NCBI GenBank assembly: GCA_022496205.1
Contig: WTXD01000039.1
Coordinates: forward strand, 124,001-188,000
Reading direction: 5' to 3'
DNA: 64,000 bases
From: Gloeopeniophorella convolvens
Lineage: Eukaryota; Basidiomycota; Agaricomycetes; Russulales
The position numbers and the translations under genes were made by a program. The notes beneath the pieces are model-generated. The model searched no databases and was not told where the DNA came from. It was given only the letters and a program-made list of their open reading frames with translations. Of the stretch, positions 50,468 to 62,501 are shown one piece after another (the stretch's first letter is position 1; every line of letters starts with the position of its first letter).

Positions 50468-53400
50468 GTGTGCCTACCTGTAACAATTCTCCACGCTTCA
50501 AGAGACAATTCCCGACACCGTTTGTGGTATACCATACTCTCTGTTGTCGTTTCTTCTTTGGGTTCCTGCGGTGGACTGATATACGTGGTTCGCGTTTTCA
50601 CACGTTCGTTGTTTCTTTTCCGCCTTCCTCTTTTTTTTTTTTCTTTTGGGTTGTCTCTATGCGTGCTCGTCTGCTTTTCGACCGCTCCACTTCCATTTCG
50701 TGGTACATATATATATCTTTACCCCGCCGCCTATTCGCGCCAACGTATCCCCCGCTATATCTATATATCCCTTACCTGTGCAACAACAACACCTCCTTCC
50801 CCAACCCTTCTCCCCTTTCCTCTTCCCGATTTTTGACCCCCTTGTTGAGCAGCCAAACTGACCATTGGATCGATCCCCCTCCGCGCGCGCCTGTGCAGTA
50901 CGAGTCCAGATTGAAGCTTAGTTATATTCTTATTGCTGCTGGCCATGTAGTACCGGTACCTCCCGCACAACCATGTTCCATCACCCCATCGTTTGTCTAA
51001 ACACGACTCAGGAACGCACGCGAGAAGCAAGCTCCCCGCGATCGGACATAATGCGCACAAACGGGCACGTACCGCACGCTGCTATTGCCCCCGGGGGCAT
51101 CTTAGCGCCTGTGGAATGGCTGGCGGGCGCTTGCCGCGACAGCGAAGTCGAAGACCGATGGGCAGGGGCACACCCGCGTGCCGCTCTCCCGGCGCCGCTG
51201 TGATGGCGCGCCCCGCGGGCAGGGCAAGGCGGGGTGGTCTGCTGCCCGCACAGGCTGCGCTCTCAACGATGTCGACGACACTGGTGCTAGTGTGTGGCCG
51301 AGACTAGAGTCAGAAGCGTTTCCCTTCTCGCAGGGCAAGAGTCGTGCATTTGAGCTGGGGCCGGCGTAGACGTTCTGCGGCGACGGCGGCGACGTGCTGG
51401 CGATAGTATCTTGCCCGCCCGCCGTCGCCGTCCGATCAACAGTGGGAGGTGGCCAGGGAGGGTATACTGAGGCAGCGCTGACAGCCTTGCCATCTCTGTT
51501 ACCGGGAAGTGGGACCCGCTTTCTCTTCAGTCCTTTCCATCGCTCCCCACAGCGGCTGCACATGTACATACGATATCGACTCTTTGGCACGCCGCAACTA
51601 GTGCCCAGAGCCGCACCCCAACTCAGCATAGTGACGAGCGGGCTCACGCAGCCTGAGACTCTCCACGCCTCAGGTAAATTGATATTGATGGCATGCAGTA
51701 GTGCATGCCTAACGTCCCTCTCCCCCAGGACGAGACGCGGGGCACGGTGGAAAGACCAATCGCAGTAGGGTGATCTCGTCGCCGCTGGCGAGCGAGCCCC
51801 GTCGCCCGAAGAGGCCCGGGGCGCCCTCAATTCCTCTGCCCGACCGATGGCATTAATTGCGGCAGACATGATAATCATGACAAGAAACGAGGCTCCAATT
51901 CGCCCCCCGCCACTGGCTCTCTCTTGACCCAATTGCGCCCCGCCGCTCGGGGCCTGGTTCCCCGGACACTCGACCATCTGGTCCTTTCTTTCTCACTGGT
52001 CGCTGGCAGCTGATTTGTCCCGCCTTCTCGCGCGACGTCCTCTAATTCTGGGGTATCCAGTCTGGGCTGCTCGGGAGTCGGCAGGACCGGGTACAGTATA
52101 CTTAGGTTCAGCGCAGCGCATGGCGTGACGTGCCACTTATCGTCGATGTGGACGCGGGGTCCTTGGCGCGCCAGGTATCTCCGCAGAGAACAAACAATCG
52201 GTGGGGTCGTTGCCCGCCGCGCTGCCGCTTCGTGCGCGTTGCTGCGCGACCGCTGACAGTGCCGACCGCGACGGCGTTGCCCAGGGACGCGAGCTCGAAG
52301 CACGCACTGGTCCCCTCCTCTCGTCATCGGTCTCTATGTAGCGCAGGCCAATGGGTCTTTCCTAGCGGCCTGGCACTGCACTATCAATTGGCCTGGTCAT
52401 CCGCCCCGCCGGCGTAATTAAGACAATGAAGAACAACCTTTCCAGGCACCGGCGCGTTTCCTCCGCGCTGCGCGCCCGCACCCCAGCGGCAGCGCGGGGA
52501 CCCCTGTCGTGCTACATACGGCCGTTGCACCGCGGCTAGCATGCGCAGCGACGAGTGCATCGCGCCAACTGGGCAACACGTTGCATGAACAACTGGCCGT
52601 TGTCGGACGACGCAAGCGCAACAAGGCACGCAGGCGACGGCCGGCGCCGCTGCCTCAACGTCGCGCGACGCTCCCACACCGTCCCGTCGAGTCCGCTGCC
52701 CACGCCCACCCCGCTGCGCCAATCGTCCATTGTGTGCCCGAACGGGCGCCCTGGCGGGCGGAAGGCGGCACAGGCAGGGGTCGAGACCCCGCGTCTCTGC
52801 AGCAGTTCGCGCGGGGTTCCCAGAGCCGGGACGCGGGACGCGTGACTGGTGCCAGGCCCGCGATAAGCAGGGCGCCGTGTGCGTGTATGGGGACTGCTTT
52901 GTATTGCGCTTGCGTGCTGGCCTTGTGCGCTGGCGAATCCGCAGGCTGGGGAGAGGCGCGCACTGGGACTTCCGGCGGGACGCTCGTTCGTCTGGCCCCC
53001 AGCTCTAGCCACGTCTTTACGCAAGTAGGACAAGGTTGGGGAGGCGTGCGGTTGGCTCCCGCGGATCCTCACCGCACTGAGCAAGTTGATCTCGAGCTCC
53101 CAGCGACGGAGCCCCATCTCCGCGTGGGCATCAAGACGGCGTGAAGTTGTGTCGATGATCTATCGCGCGTGCCTCTCCCGACAGCAGGAGATCGTCGAGG
53201 CCGCGGGGAGCACATTGCTACCTTCCTGAAGAGACACTGCAGACACCTTGATCAGCGGTGGAGCGGAATGCTGGAAGTTGTGTGGCAGTTGTACTCGGTC
53301 ATAGACTTACTTGGTGGCGCAGTATACCCCGTCGCGCAAACCAAGTTGCTTCCAGACGGACGTTGTGGGTGTCCGCGAGGGTGCGTGTCTTCGACGCTGT

Positions 53401-55055
53401 CCGCGCAGGTCGCTTGCTGACGAAGTTGAGCCTTCTGGAAGATAGGATCTCAGCTAGACAGGCGGAAGAGCAATTCCTGCTTTCGACACACGCACGAGCT
53501 CGAGAACTCGCGCGCCGTCTAAGAGGACTGCCAATTGCAATCCTTGCAGCATGTACTAGCCAATGCCCAGCGTCCATGCGCTCGCTCTGGGCTTGCGGGG
53601 AAGAGTGGACGCGGTGCGGCTGCATGACATGGGCATGGCTGCGCGCACGGCATGTGTCCGCCGTACGAGCGAGCGACAGAGTTTGCGGCAGCGTCTGAAG
53701 GGGTGCCAGATCACCGTTTCACAGACCGTTCGAGGACACCGCTGAGACCCATCGAAAACTTTTTTCAGACCGCAAAGCACGCGCCGCGTTGCGCCCGATC
53801 CAGACGCGTCTGGATGCCCCGCCAGGAGGATCCGCAAGCAATCGCCAGAGAGGCCTGCCCGGCGCGCCAGCAGAGCCAATCCGCTGCGGCGTCGAGATGA
53901 CGCAGACAGTGAAACGCAGCTGAGCAGTGCCTAGACGCTAGCCATTGCGGGGGGGCCCGAGCACTGCGCGAGCGTGCCACGAGCCGCGCTGGCACCACAG
54001 CCCGCCGAAAGAAGGAAGAGACGCCCGCCCGGGATCCAGGCCTGGCGAGCTGCCCACTCGTGCTTCGATTTCGCACAACGATCAAGCGTAAGTTCCGGGC
54101 GTGCGTGCGGCCAGATGACAGCATGACACGCCCCACGAAGCACCGCGCAGGCGGCTGCCACCCGTACGTGCGTGCACGCACCCGCGATCGGAAGTTGTGC
54201 GCGATCGATGGGTGTGATGGGGGTGTATACTTACTAGTGTGCAATTGACTTTTGGGGGAGTGCCACCGCGAATGCAGGCGGGCGCCTGCGCTGGTTAAGC
54301 TCAGACTTGGACGGACGCATCGATGGCGCTGTGCGATATATCGAATGTTGCCTTTTGCATCTGCCTTCCCGAGCAAGGCTGCTCACGCTGCCAGTGGGTT
54401 CAGACGGCGCTCCGACTCGATTCCCTCGGGCGGGCCAGCCACCGCTCGCTTGATGCAATCAACGTTCGACGGCCAGCCGTCTGCTTGGCTCTGCGTCCGA
54501 CACCACCGTTCTGGGTGCAGATGTATGCGCAATTGGCAACATGCGCGGTACTTCTCGCAAGGGTGCGGAGGCGAAGAAGGCGCACCGGTGTGGAGTGCGA
54601 ACATTACACCAGGCGACGCCGAAGTCGAAGCGGACACAGCTGAGTGTGCACGGGGCCGGACTTGTCTCTGCAATGCGCCCGCCCACACCTGCGCGTCTCT
54701 TCCGTCCGGCGTGCCACTTGCAGCGGCAACTCGGCGTGCCAGACGCTGGTCCACACACATGATGCTTCGTCCTCCATTATTGTACTCAGACCCTGGCGCC
54801 ACATCTAAACGCTATCATGCGCGCAGCATGGAACCCCACACACGCCAATGTGCCATCAAGCGAGCGGCGGTCTAGGCCCGTGATATAATATACAACGACA
54901 GCCCGGGCCCGTGGCGAGCCCGAGCAGAATACATAACAAGCAGGAATGCATGCAGAGGTGTAGACATAAGTACAATGAGCGGCAGATACAGCAGCAGACC
55001 CCGAAATAGCTCGGGGTAGAATGGTGGACGTAGTGTGCGTGAAGGAAAGTGGGGT
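50468..55055. other. Gene-poor GC-rich region
   Basis: About 4.6 kb. The first 500 bp (T-rich, with T12 near 50631-50642 and TATATA tracts) look like a 3' untranslated region of the zinc-finger gene. The remainder has many long but motif-free frames (such as 51102-51977 minus and 52509-53144 plus). The last portion is the 3' end of the epsin gene. No RNA or protein gene could be supported. Confidence 0.45.
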
Positions 55056-56677
55056 TCAGAATGCCGCAGACGCGGCGCCGGTGCGCTGCGCAGAGAGGCC
55101 ATACGCCGATGAGCCGTATCTGTCGTGCAATCGTCAGCAACCCCGACTCGCCAGCATCGATCGCAGCCACGTGCCTAAGCGCTCCGACGTTCCCAAATGT
55201 GTCGATGCCGGCGGGGCCGCCAGTAGCGAGTGCGGCCGCGAGTACCTCGGCGCGCGCGGAGATGGGTGTACGCGGTGGGAGAGACGATGCGTGTGAGGAG
55301 ACAGAGGCACTCGATGGTGGACGACCCTGCATGAGCGCCGGCGTTGAGGCTGCGCTCGGCGCGGGAGAGAACGCTTGCAACTGCGGGGTCGGCACAGGTG
55401 ACGGTGCCGCGGTAGGCTGCCCGAAGGGATTGTTCGATGCGAATGGGTTGTTGGAGCTATTGTGACGCTCAAGCGTGAGTGAACGGTGTTACGAAGAGGC
55501 AGATAGATAGTAGCACAACGCACCCGAATGCGGTCTTTTGCGGCGCTAGTGGCATCTGAACAGGTTGATACTGTGCAGCGTGGAACTGGGCAGCCTGCAG
55601 TTGCAGAGAGTATTGCTGCTCTGCCTCGGCTTGCTGACGCGCGTATTCGGCCTGGAGCATCGCCTCGTACTGGGCTTGTTGTGCGTACGGGTCGAACGCG
55701 GTGTACTGGGCCTGCATTGCCGCGGCATCATACACTGATGGTGCGCCGTACGACGCCATTGTCATCTGCGGCTGCACTGACGTGTACTGTGGCTGCAGTT
55801 GCCAAGGTTGCGACTCCTCGACAGTCAGGTCGATGAGATTGCTGCAGGGGTAGCGGGACTAGGTCAGGCACGCACGGAAGCCGAGGGATCATCAGGCACA
55901 CGTACCTCGGGGCGGGCTTCGGATCGTCGAAGAGGCCCTGCTTGCCCTGCTCCTCGAGCTGGCGACGACGTTCCGCTTCCTCCTGTTGACTGAGCTTAAG
56001 CGCACGCTGAACGTCCTGATCCTCTTGGTTTGGCTTCTTTGCCGGCGTGCGGCGCGGTGCAGCAGGTGGCTCATCGCTGCTGATACTGCGACGGCCGGCC
56101 ATGCGGTCGCGCATTTGCTTGCGGCGCTGCCGCGTTTCGGCGAGGCTCTTGTCATCTGCGAGGAGGCGCGAGAGCTCGCGTGCCTTGGCACGGACATCGG
56201 CTCCGACATCGCGATCGGTGTCGTCGACGTGCTGAAACTCCTTAAGGGTCTTGATGAGGTAGATGTTGTCGCGGAAGTACTGAGCGACCTTAGGGGAGCC
56301 GCTATGAAGGAGGTACTCGACCACAGCAAGTGACTGAGATTGGTCAGCGTCGGGAGAGGCAGTGGATAGGGGGGAAGAATCGTACGATACCTTGTATACG
56401 TGTCGCCAGTACTTGCCTTTATCATTCAGGCGTTTGTCCAACATGGTCACGATGTCAACAAAGTCCTCACTGAGTGAGTGGCGTGATTTTAGTGGATAAA
56501 GCGGACGATAAGAGAAAGCAGAACGCACTGTTTGTAGGAGAGCTGCGCAAGCTCGTGAAGCTGGGCGCCGCTGGGGATGGTGCTGTCATTGCTGGTGGCC
56601 GTGCGGACCTTGGCTTCTGCGTCTGAGTACCCGTTGGTGACGTTCTTCACCGTGCGGAGGGTACCCTTAAAGACCAT
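55056..56677 (-). CDS. Epsin (ENTH-domain endocytic adaptor)
   Basis: Binds phosphoinositides, clathrin and ubiquitinated cargo at endocytic sites. The start at 56677 gives MVFKGTLRTVKNVTNGYSDAEAKVRTATSND, the ENTH N-terminus. ENTH exons continue LAQLSYK / EDFVDIVTMLDKRLNDKGKYWRHVYK / SLAVVEYLLHSGSPKVAQYF and LIKTLKEFQHVD. A Lys/Arg-rich linker follows, then a ubiquitin-interacting motif (QDVQRALKLSQQEEAERR), a Gln/Tyr/Ala-rich region, and two NPF motifs (NNPFASNNPFG) for EH-domain partners. The C-terminus contains DTFGNVGALR. The last junction appears to use a GC donor (AG|GCACGT), giving YGSSAYGLSAQRTG and a stop at 55056. With GT splicing the frame would instead run on past this point. Closest to Ent1/Ent2-type epsins. 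Confidence 0.92.
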
Positions 56678-58051
56678 GCTGTCCTAGGCTGCTGCGGATG
56701 AAACTGGCGAGACTTTTAAACTGCGGGGTGCGATGTCGGGTCCGAGAAGCGGAGCTAGTCGCGAGAGTGGTGTGGATGCGATGAGGGGAGAGAGGGCAGT
56801 GAAACGGAAGGAGAATCAGGTGAGAGGGAAAGGGATAAAACGTATTTGTAGGCTGGAGGGGCTGTGCTTGTGCTCGGCTCGCTGCATAATGGCTGCGGCG
56901 GGGTCATCGCGCGCTCTTTGTTACTGTTCCAGAGCTGCTCACCTCATCCCGACTCCGAGCGCGGACAATCGTTCCACTTCTCCCTTGGGCACACCCGAGC
57001 CCCAGAAATAGGGTTAGGGCCTCCTCTCCCTCCCGCTCCTCCCATGTCCCCTCTCACAATAATACGCACACTGCAGGGTAGAAACGCAGCCAGTCCATCC
57101 ACAGGCGCACGCCATCACGGTGGTGGACCAGCGTCCGTTGCAGCGGCTGAAACCCGCTCTCCAAATCACGTGCGCTGACTGCCAGTGGGTCCACCGCCGC
57201 AGTAAGCCAGATTACTCCGCTCCCTTCATCTTACGAACAACGTTTCTAGGTTCGGTCATCCGACTACACTCAGCAGATCCACGCTTCTTGTGCATGCTCT
57301 TTGGCGACGCGCCACCCTTGTGCACCGCGTTTCCAGGCGCAACGTGCCCAACGCAGCTAGAACGACGCAGACTCGCTATTTACCAGACCTGCGCTGCTCC
57401 ACATCAACTTTGGTGACCACAAAGCTGCAGCTCGGCATTGGCTCGACAGCTCGGGCGTGCCGTGGACACACCACTGTTTCATGACGTTGGCTCCGAGGCG
57501 GTGCTACGAGGTGCTACGCGTCCTGGCCGTCCGCCCTTCCGAGTCTGGCCGCGATCAGCGTCCCCGATGTCGGAAGCGAATTTTGCCACGGCCCGAGCCG
57601 GTGATCCTTCTCACGCAGCCGGGCGGAAGCTGGCCCACGACGGTGACGCCTGGCGAGCTCTGGCGACGCCCGCGCTACTTACCACCCGAGCAGAAATGCT
57701 TCGTCTCCGAACGTCGCGTATCCTCACCATCAAGGCCTGTGCTGGCCTGTGTCACCTCCGCTTATAATCCACACAAATGCGGAAGTAAGTAACCCCAGGC
57801 GCGGCGGTCTTACGCTACTGGCTCTATGAATGGGGGTGGCGTAGCGGTGATACATAGCGCGCAAGGATGAATAATATCAACGTTGGAGTATTCCTCGCAT
57901 GTAAACCGCGTGTGTACAACTTTGCTACTTAGCATATCCCATTCCCGCTGTGAACCATGTCGTGGACGTGTCCCAGAAAGTGGCAGCACCAAGAGCGCGC
58001 GGTACGGAACTAGAGCTGCTCGAGTTGATATTAGTCATGTCAAGCTCCTGG
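56678..58051. other. Intergenic, no confident gene
   Basis: About 1.4 kb upstream of epsin. One plus-strand frame (57481-57792, about 100 codons, Arg/Pro-rich) is open but has no motif or leader. The first few hundred bases are the epsin promoter. Confidence 0.4.
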
Positions 58052-58928
58052 TCAACGTTCCCACCGTTTCCCCTCTCGGGCGTCCCAAGGCAACCAGAGA
58101 GTCGGCGGTGAAGATGGTGCTGCATTGAAGTGAATATCAGTGCTGTGCACTTACAGTATATGCGCAGAGGGTTCGGCACCAGGTACACAGAGCACGCATT
58201 CGCATGGAGAAGGCGACGGCTTTCGCGCCGCGTCGGGTGTAGCCTCGTAGCCATCGCACGCCAAGCATGTAAGCGACGCTTTGGGGAACGGAACATTCGG
58301 TCCCCAGTCAGGCACTCCAAATTGTCCAAGTGTCCAACCCGCGTGGCACGCAGAAGCCTCGCCATCTGTAGCTCAGGTGTGACAACCAAGGTGACCTTAG
58401 AATCGAGGTCCGGGCAGGAGATGGTCGTGTCGTCTGAGCCTAGTCGATCCTCAGTCTTGTCATTCACAGGGACAGCAGTCTGAACGGTGGCGGCTTTTGT
58501 GCTGCCATCAAACTCGAAGGGCACGGCAGAGGATGGCGAGTCAGGGCCGAGGTCGTACGAGTCCGCCGGCGCAGCCCCTGGCCATACATTTTGTCGTAGC
58601 GCGCGCGACGGCGAAAGAACCAGCTGCCAACAGTGCCAGGTGAGATACCCCGCTGCAAAGCCCACTGACGGCGGGACTCGGAGCTAGGAATGCGCTTGTC
58701 CCTCTCCCAGATGACACGCAGAGCATTGAGGTCTTCAAGAGTGAGGCGAGATCGTAGCAGGACTGGCTTGAGCTGGGCAGATTTCAATTTGCGTTTTGTT
58801 CTCCCGATCTTCGGGGCTCCGGGATGACGACTTTGAGTTTGAGAAGCTCCGAGGGCGGTGTGCAAGGTGCGGGCTGAGCCGCCCTTTGGAGAACGCGATC
58901 TAGAGTTGAGCCGGGCGAGTTGTACCAT
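58052..58928 (-). CDS. Homeodomain transcription factor
   Basis: The first true ATG is at 58928. A basic Ser/Arg-rich N-terminus leads to a homeodomain: LTLEDLNALRVIWERDKRIP (helix 1 with loop), SSESRRQWALQRGISPGTVG (helix 2) and SWFFRRRARYDK (recognition helix, WF-x-x-RRAR). Beyond this the frame changes. Splicing an intron from GTATGG after the recognition helix to GATGGCAG (about 58598-58513) continues with KAATVQTAVPVNDKTEDRL, an acidic Ser/Asp-rich tail. A further GTAAGT...TGCAG intron (about 58174-58140) would end at 58052; without it the frame stops at 57925. The intron-like segment is itself open and protein-like, so a one-base loss in the AAAA run is an alternative. It is a lone homeodomain gene, not a divergent HD1/HD2 mating-type pair. 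Confidence 0.75.
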
Positions 58929-60113
58929 CACAGCTGAGAGGTTTGGGCGCTATATGTATGCGTATGTATGCGCTTTCTGTGAACTTCCGTCAGGGCGTAT
59001 GTTATAAGAGCATTGTAGACAACAGGAAGAGATACCAGACTAAACTGTTTGGAATGCGAAAGGATGACCAGTTCCCATTCAACTACGAGGTAGCTGAGAA
59101 CCGACCCAACTGCGGGGATGAACGATGAACGATTAGCATGACGGTTCACAATATATACCTACAGATGTCGGGTTATTGTAGAGCAGGCGTACTTGGTGAG
59201 GCTGATGGAGGTAGCTCGATGAGCTGAGGTGGGCGACTCCTGGGTGGCTCCATGAAGTGTGTGGCCCTGTGTGGCCGGGCCGGCTGCCGGTGCCCATCCT
59301 CAGTCGCCTTCTGTCGGCGCCTCGACCTTGGGTCCCTTGAGCGTTCCGCGTCTCCTCTGCGTACTCTCGACGACGCCGACGACCCGCGACGACCTTGTTT
59401 CGTAGTCACGCCCCGCCACATGCCTAAGCAAGCCGGGCGCACGCGTGCCCGGGCACTGTTGCTCAATGTTCATGCAACTCACGATGCCCCTGCTCCTTGG
59501 TATGATGGAAACCTTCGTTGGCAGACATTCGAAGCTTGCTTTTCAACCAGGCCCATCAAGCCAATAGCATCAGGTGGCTGTTGTCAGTCCAAAGCTGTGA
59601 GCACTCGTTGTCATACCGTACTTAAGATTCTTCACAGGACCGAGTCTTGAACGTGCTACTGCGTCTATTCAGTCTCACTCGGCCCGCCTTACAATTTTCG
59701 AAGGTCACAAGGACTCTAGAGAATATTCGGGGTCGAAACTTACAATTCACATGCCGATGCCGTAGCGTCCCGTCGGGAACCCTGACGCATCTTGTTGTCA
59801 TGCCAATTCCTCGAACAACGCATGGGTATTCTCAACTATGACATACCACAGTGCGCTATAATCTGCAGCGATCAGCTCTTGTGCACTATCTATGACTATG
59901 CATAGGGGGCCTTTGATACCGGTTCATCCCCCATTGCAGCTTTCGGCCTTTCGAGCGCAGCATCGCGCGTTCGACCCCTGTACGTCCATCAGACTTCCAG
60001 AAGGTGTCCATCTCTTTCCAGGGTCGTGGGACATGACCAGCTGGGTGCTATAAGTGAGCAGTTCGCCGAGTAGATCCTTGCATTAGTAGAGTGAGTTCCC
60101 GGCAACTCAGACC
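58929..60113. other. Intergenic, no supported gene
   Basis: About 1.2 kb separating the divergent homeodomain and dehydrogenase genes. Plus-strand TATAAG at about 60049-60054 lies some 60 nt before the dehydrogenase ATG. No other signals were recognised. Confidence 0.45.
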
Positions 60114-61363
60114 ATGTCGTCCGTAACAAGAGTAGCCCTTGTCACTGGCGCTGCGCGTGGCATTGGGCGTGCCATCGCTCTCCAGCTTGCTGATGACGGC
60201 CTCGACGTCGCGGTCAACGATCTCCGTAGCACACCCGAGCTCGATGAGGTGGTGACACTGATAGAGAAGAAAGGGCGCCGATCTGTTGCCCTTCCCGGAG
60301 ATGTATCGAGCGAGGCGGAAGTCGAGAAGATGATTCAGAATGTTGTAGGGATGCTGGGAAGTGTTGATGTGGTATGTGTGCTCACTCGCTTTTGCTCTCT
60401 GGTTTGTATCATCTGTATGCACAGATGGTGGCGAATGCCGGCATCGCCGTTTGGGGCTCGCTTCTTCAAAGTGAGCTGCATCAGTTTGCGCGGCACTCAC
60501 TCACTCAGTGGTGAAAAGCCACCCTCGATGATTTCGACCGCATGATGGCGGTGAACGCGCGCGGAACAATGCTCTGCTACAAGCATGCTGCCAAGCAGAT
60601 GATCTCACAGGGCCGTGGCGGGAGAATCATCGGTAATTCACTCGTCATCACGTGCTAAGTTGGCTCTCGTCGCTGATGACGGCGTCAGGCGCTGCTTCGG
60701 TGTTGAGCAAGCAAGGTTATTCTGTTTCCTGACGCTTGGGGGCCGACTGATTCCAGTCTAGGATCTAACCTTGCTTCTATGTATTCCGCGAGTAAGTTCG
60801 CTATCCGTGGTCTCACACAAGCTTCCGGTGAGCCCGTCCCTTCCTTTCTCGATGTGTTCAGCCCAACACTGACCCTGCGTAGCACTCGAGCTTGGCAAGT
60901 ATGGTATAACCGTGAATGCGTACGCTCCCGGCGGAATCGACACCACTATGCGTCAGTCGCGTCACGTTCATCTCTGTCACCTCTAATTGCATTCATCCCG
61001 GCCCTTCGGACAGTCCAAGGCTTGAATGACTTGACCGGTGATCAGAATACGACTCATTCGGTGAGTACCTTATTCTACTGTGCACCAGTATGATTTGAAA
61101 AATTGTTAGCTAGCGGCACGGTATCCTGTCTCGCGCCTCGGGACACCAGAAGATATCGCTGGTCTTGTGTCATATCTCGCATCAGAGAGGTCGAGTTTCG
61201 TTACAGGTATAGGAATGACCATTCTTGTGCCCTTCTCAGTTCTGATCAGGATGGCGCACCCTGGCCACTTATAGGACAGAGCGTATGTACGGTCCCTCGA
61301 TTGCTGGAAGCGCAGTTGACCACGTCACAGATATCTATCAACGGAGGCTCATATTTCGATTGA
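60114..61363 (+). CDS. Short-chain dehydrogenase/reductase (classical SDR, acetoin/diacetyl reductase-like)
   Basis: An NAD(P)-dependent oxidoreductase with a Rossmann fold. Landmarks: VTGAARGIGRAIA (TGxxxGIG), an Asp-Leu pair after strand 2 (AVNDLRS), MVANAGIAVWGSLLQ (NAG), MAVNARGTMLCYKHA, the active-site YSASK, then AYAPGGIDTTM. It ends QISINGGSYFD, typical of SDR families using small ketones or sugars. Introns: 60372-60424, then one splitting LLQT/TLDDFDR, one after RIIG, and several short ones toward the C-terminus; the last few exons are small. Exact substrate is unknown; diacetyl/acetoin reductase and glucose 1-dehydrogenase-like names are common for similar proteins. A decayed duplicate of the first exon follows at 61822. 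Confidence 0.88.
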
Positions 61364-61821
61364 CGGAACCAAAGATTCACAATGAGCGAATTTGCCGTAC
61401 AAGTCCACTAAGCTTTTTATGTCAGCCACGGAAAGTTCTATCAGAGTTCTCCTTTGTATCGGGGTGTGCCCGTACACGTACACATGTCGAACCTGGTCAA
61501 GGTTACGTAGGATGACCAAATATCTTGCATGGCTCCATCCTCTCCCGGCTCGACCTGGCATCCTGTCGATCACACTTTCAACTTCGCTGGACGTGTCCTC
61601 GTTGCTAATAGGCGCTCAGAGTCTAGATCTTACGACAAGCTACATCCACAAACCCCGTATCGACGCGAACTGGCATCGCTCCCGCAGTTTCGGGATGCCC
61701 GCCGAGCTTGCCAGCGTTTGCTTCGTTCGTTCCTCGAAGTCTCAACTCAGGTGATGTGGCATGTAAGACTATTGGGCAGCTGTCAGTTTCGCACCATTCA
61801 ACTCCTATATGGTAACTCAAG

Positions 61822-62107
61822 ATGCCTTCGTCGACGAAAGTACTTAACTCTCGCGGCTGGCGCCGCACGGGGCTTCAGATGGGTAATCGCTTTTCGGCCT
61901 GCTGGTGATAACATCAATGTCGCAGTCAGCCAACTATCCAGCTCTCCAGAGTTACTAGATGGGGTTGCGCCCGAGATGCAGAAAAAAGGACGACGTCCAA
62001 CACACCCCGTCCCCGTAGATGTGTCGCTTGAGCTGCAAGTGATGAAACGGATGCGCTCCTCTCTGCCAACGGTGAATATGTTGGCCCAGGCTAGTGTTCG
62101 ACTTGCG
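61822..62107 (+). pseudogene. Degenerate copy of the SDR first exon
   Basis: The sequence from ATGCCTTCG at 61822 parallels the start of the neighbouring dehydrogenase gene. It matches GAARG, NVAVSQL-SSPEL (compare DVAVNDLRSTPEL), KKGRRP, PVDVS-E-QVMKRM and NMLAQ (compare GMLGSVDV). The TGxxxGIG nucleotide-binding motif is destroyed (GAARGFRWVIA), the reading frame shifts near the start, and the copy ends at a GTACGT matching the intron-1 donor at 60372. No later exons were found, so this is a truncated tandem duplicate. Confidence 0.7.
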
Positions 62108-62501
62108 GTACGTACACCGCTGGCCGCCGCACCGTACGTATACACACGGTCCCGTGAATCCTGGTATACGTGTCATGTGACATACCGTATACCGTGGGTC
62201 TCCGTCGCGTTATACGGAGATCCGTCCAACGCTCGTTTCCAGTGGAACCGCGTTGATCGTACTCTATGTATACGCACATATTCCTGTCGTACCACAATTC
62301 ACATCGAGATATGCCGTCTGTTCCATATGGCCTGGTTACATGCAAACGTGAGAGTTTCGACTTGTCGAATTTGCGCTCCATCAGACCTGGCACTGGACGC
62401 TCTCGTGCGTCTTGGGCGTGCATTGGCTTGTGTACCACCTCTGCCCCTCCCGCGTCCGCCCCCTAGAACTCCCCAGACTTCTCCTTTGCTTCTGTGTTGC
62501 G
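62108..62501. other. Junction between SDR remnant and the gene at the right edge
   Basis: About 390 bp rich in TATAC and GTATAC words (for example 62162-62275). It separates the pseudo-exon from the next gene. It could contain the terminus of a mobile element whose other end lies beyond the window; no matching repeat is visible here. Confidence 0.35.

Noticed and set aside
51102..51977. 291-codon minus-strand open frame
   Set aside because: No domain, biased composition and similar open frames in other phases.
52509..53144. 211-codon plus-strand open frame
   Set aside because: Overlapped by an equally long antisense frame; no recognisable protein.
57481..57792. About 100-codon plus-strand frame
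   Set aside because: Arg/Pro-rich, no intron-joined partner and no motif; too weak to call a gene.
58052..58928. Mating-type homeodomain locus
   Set aside because: Only one homeodomain gene is present; no divergent partner or flanking MIP-like peptidase was found in the window.
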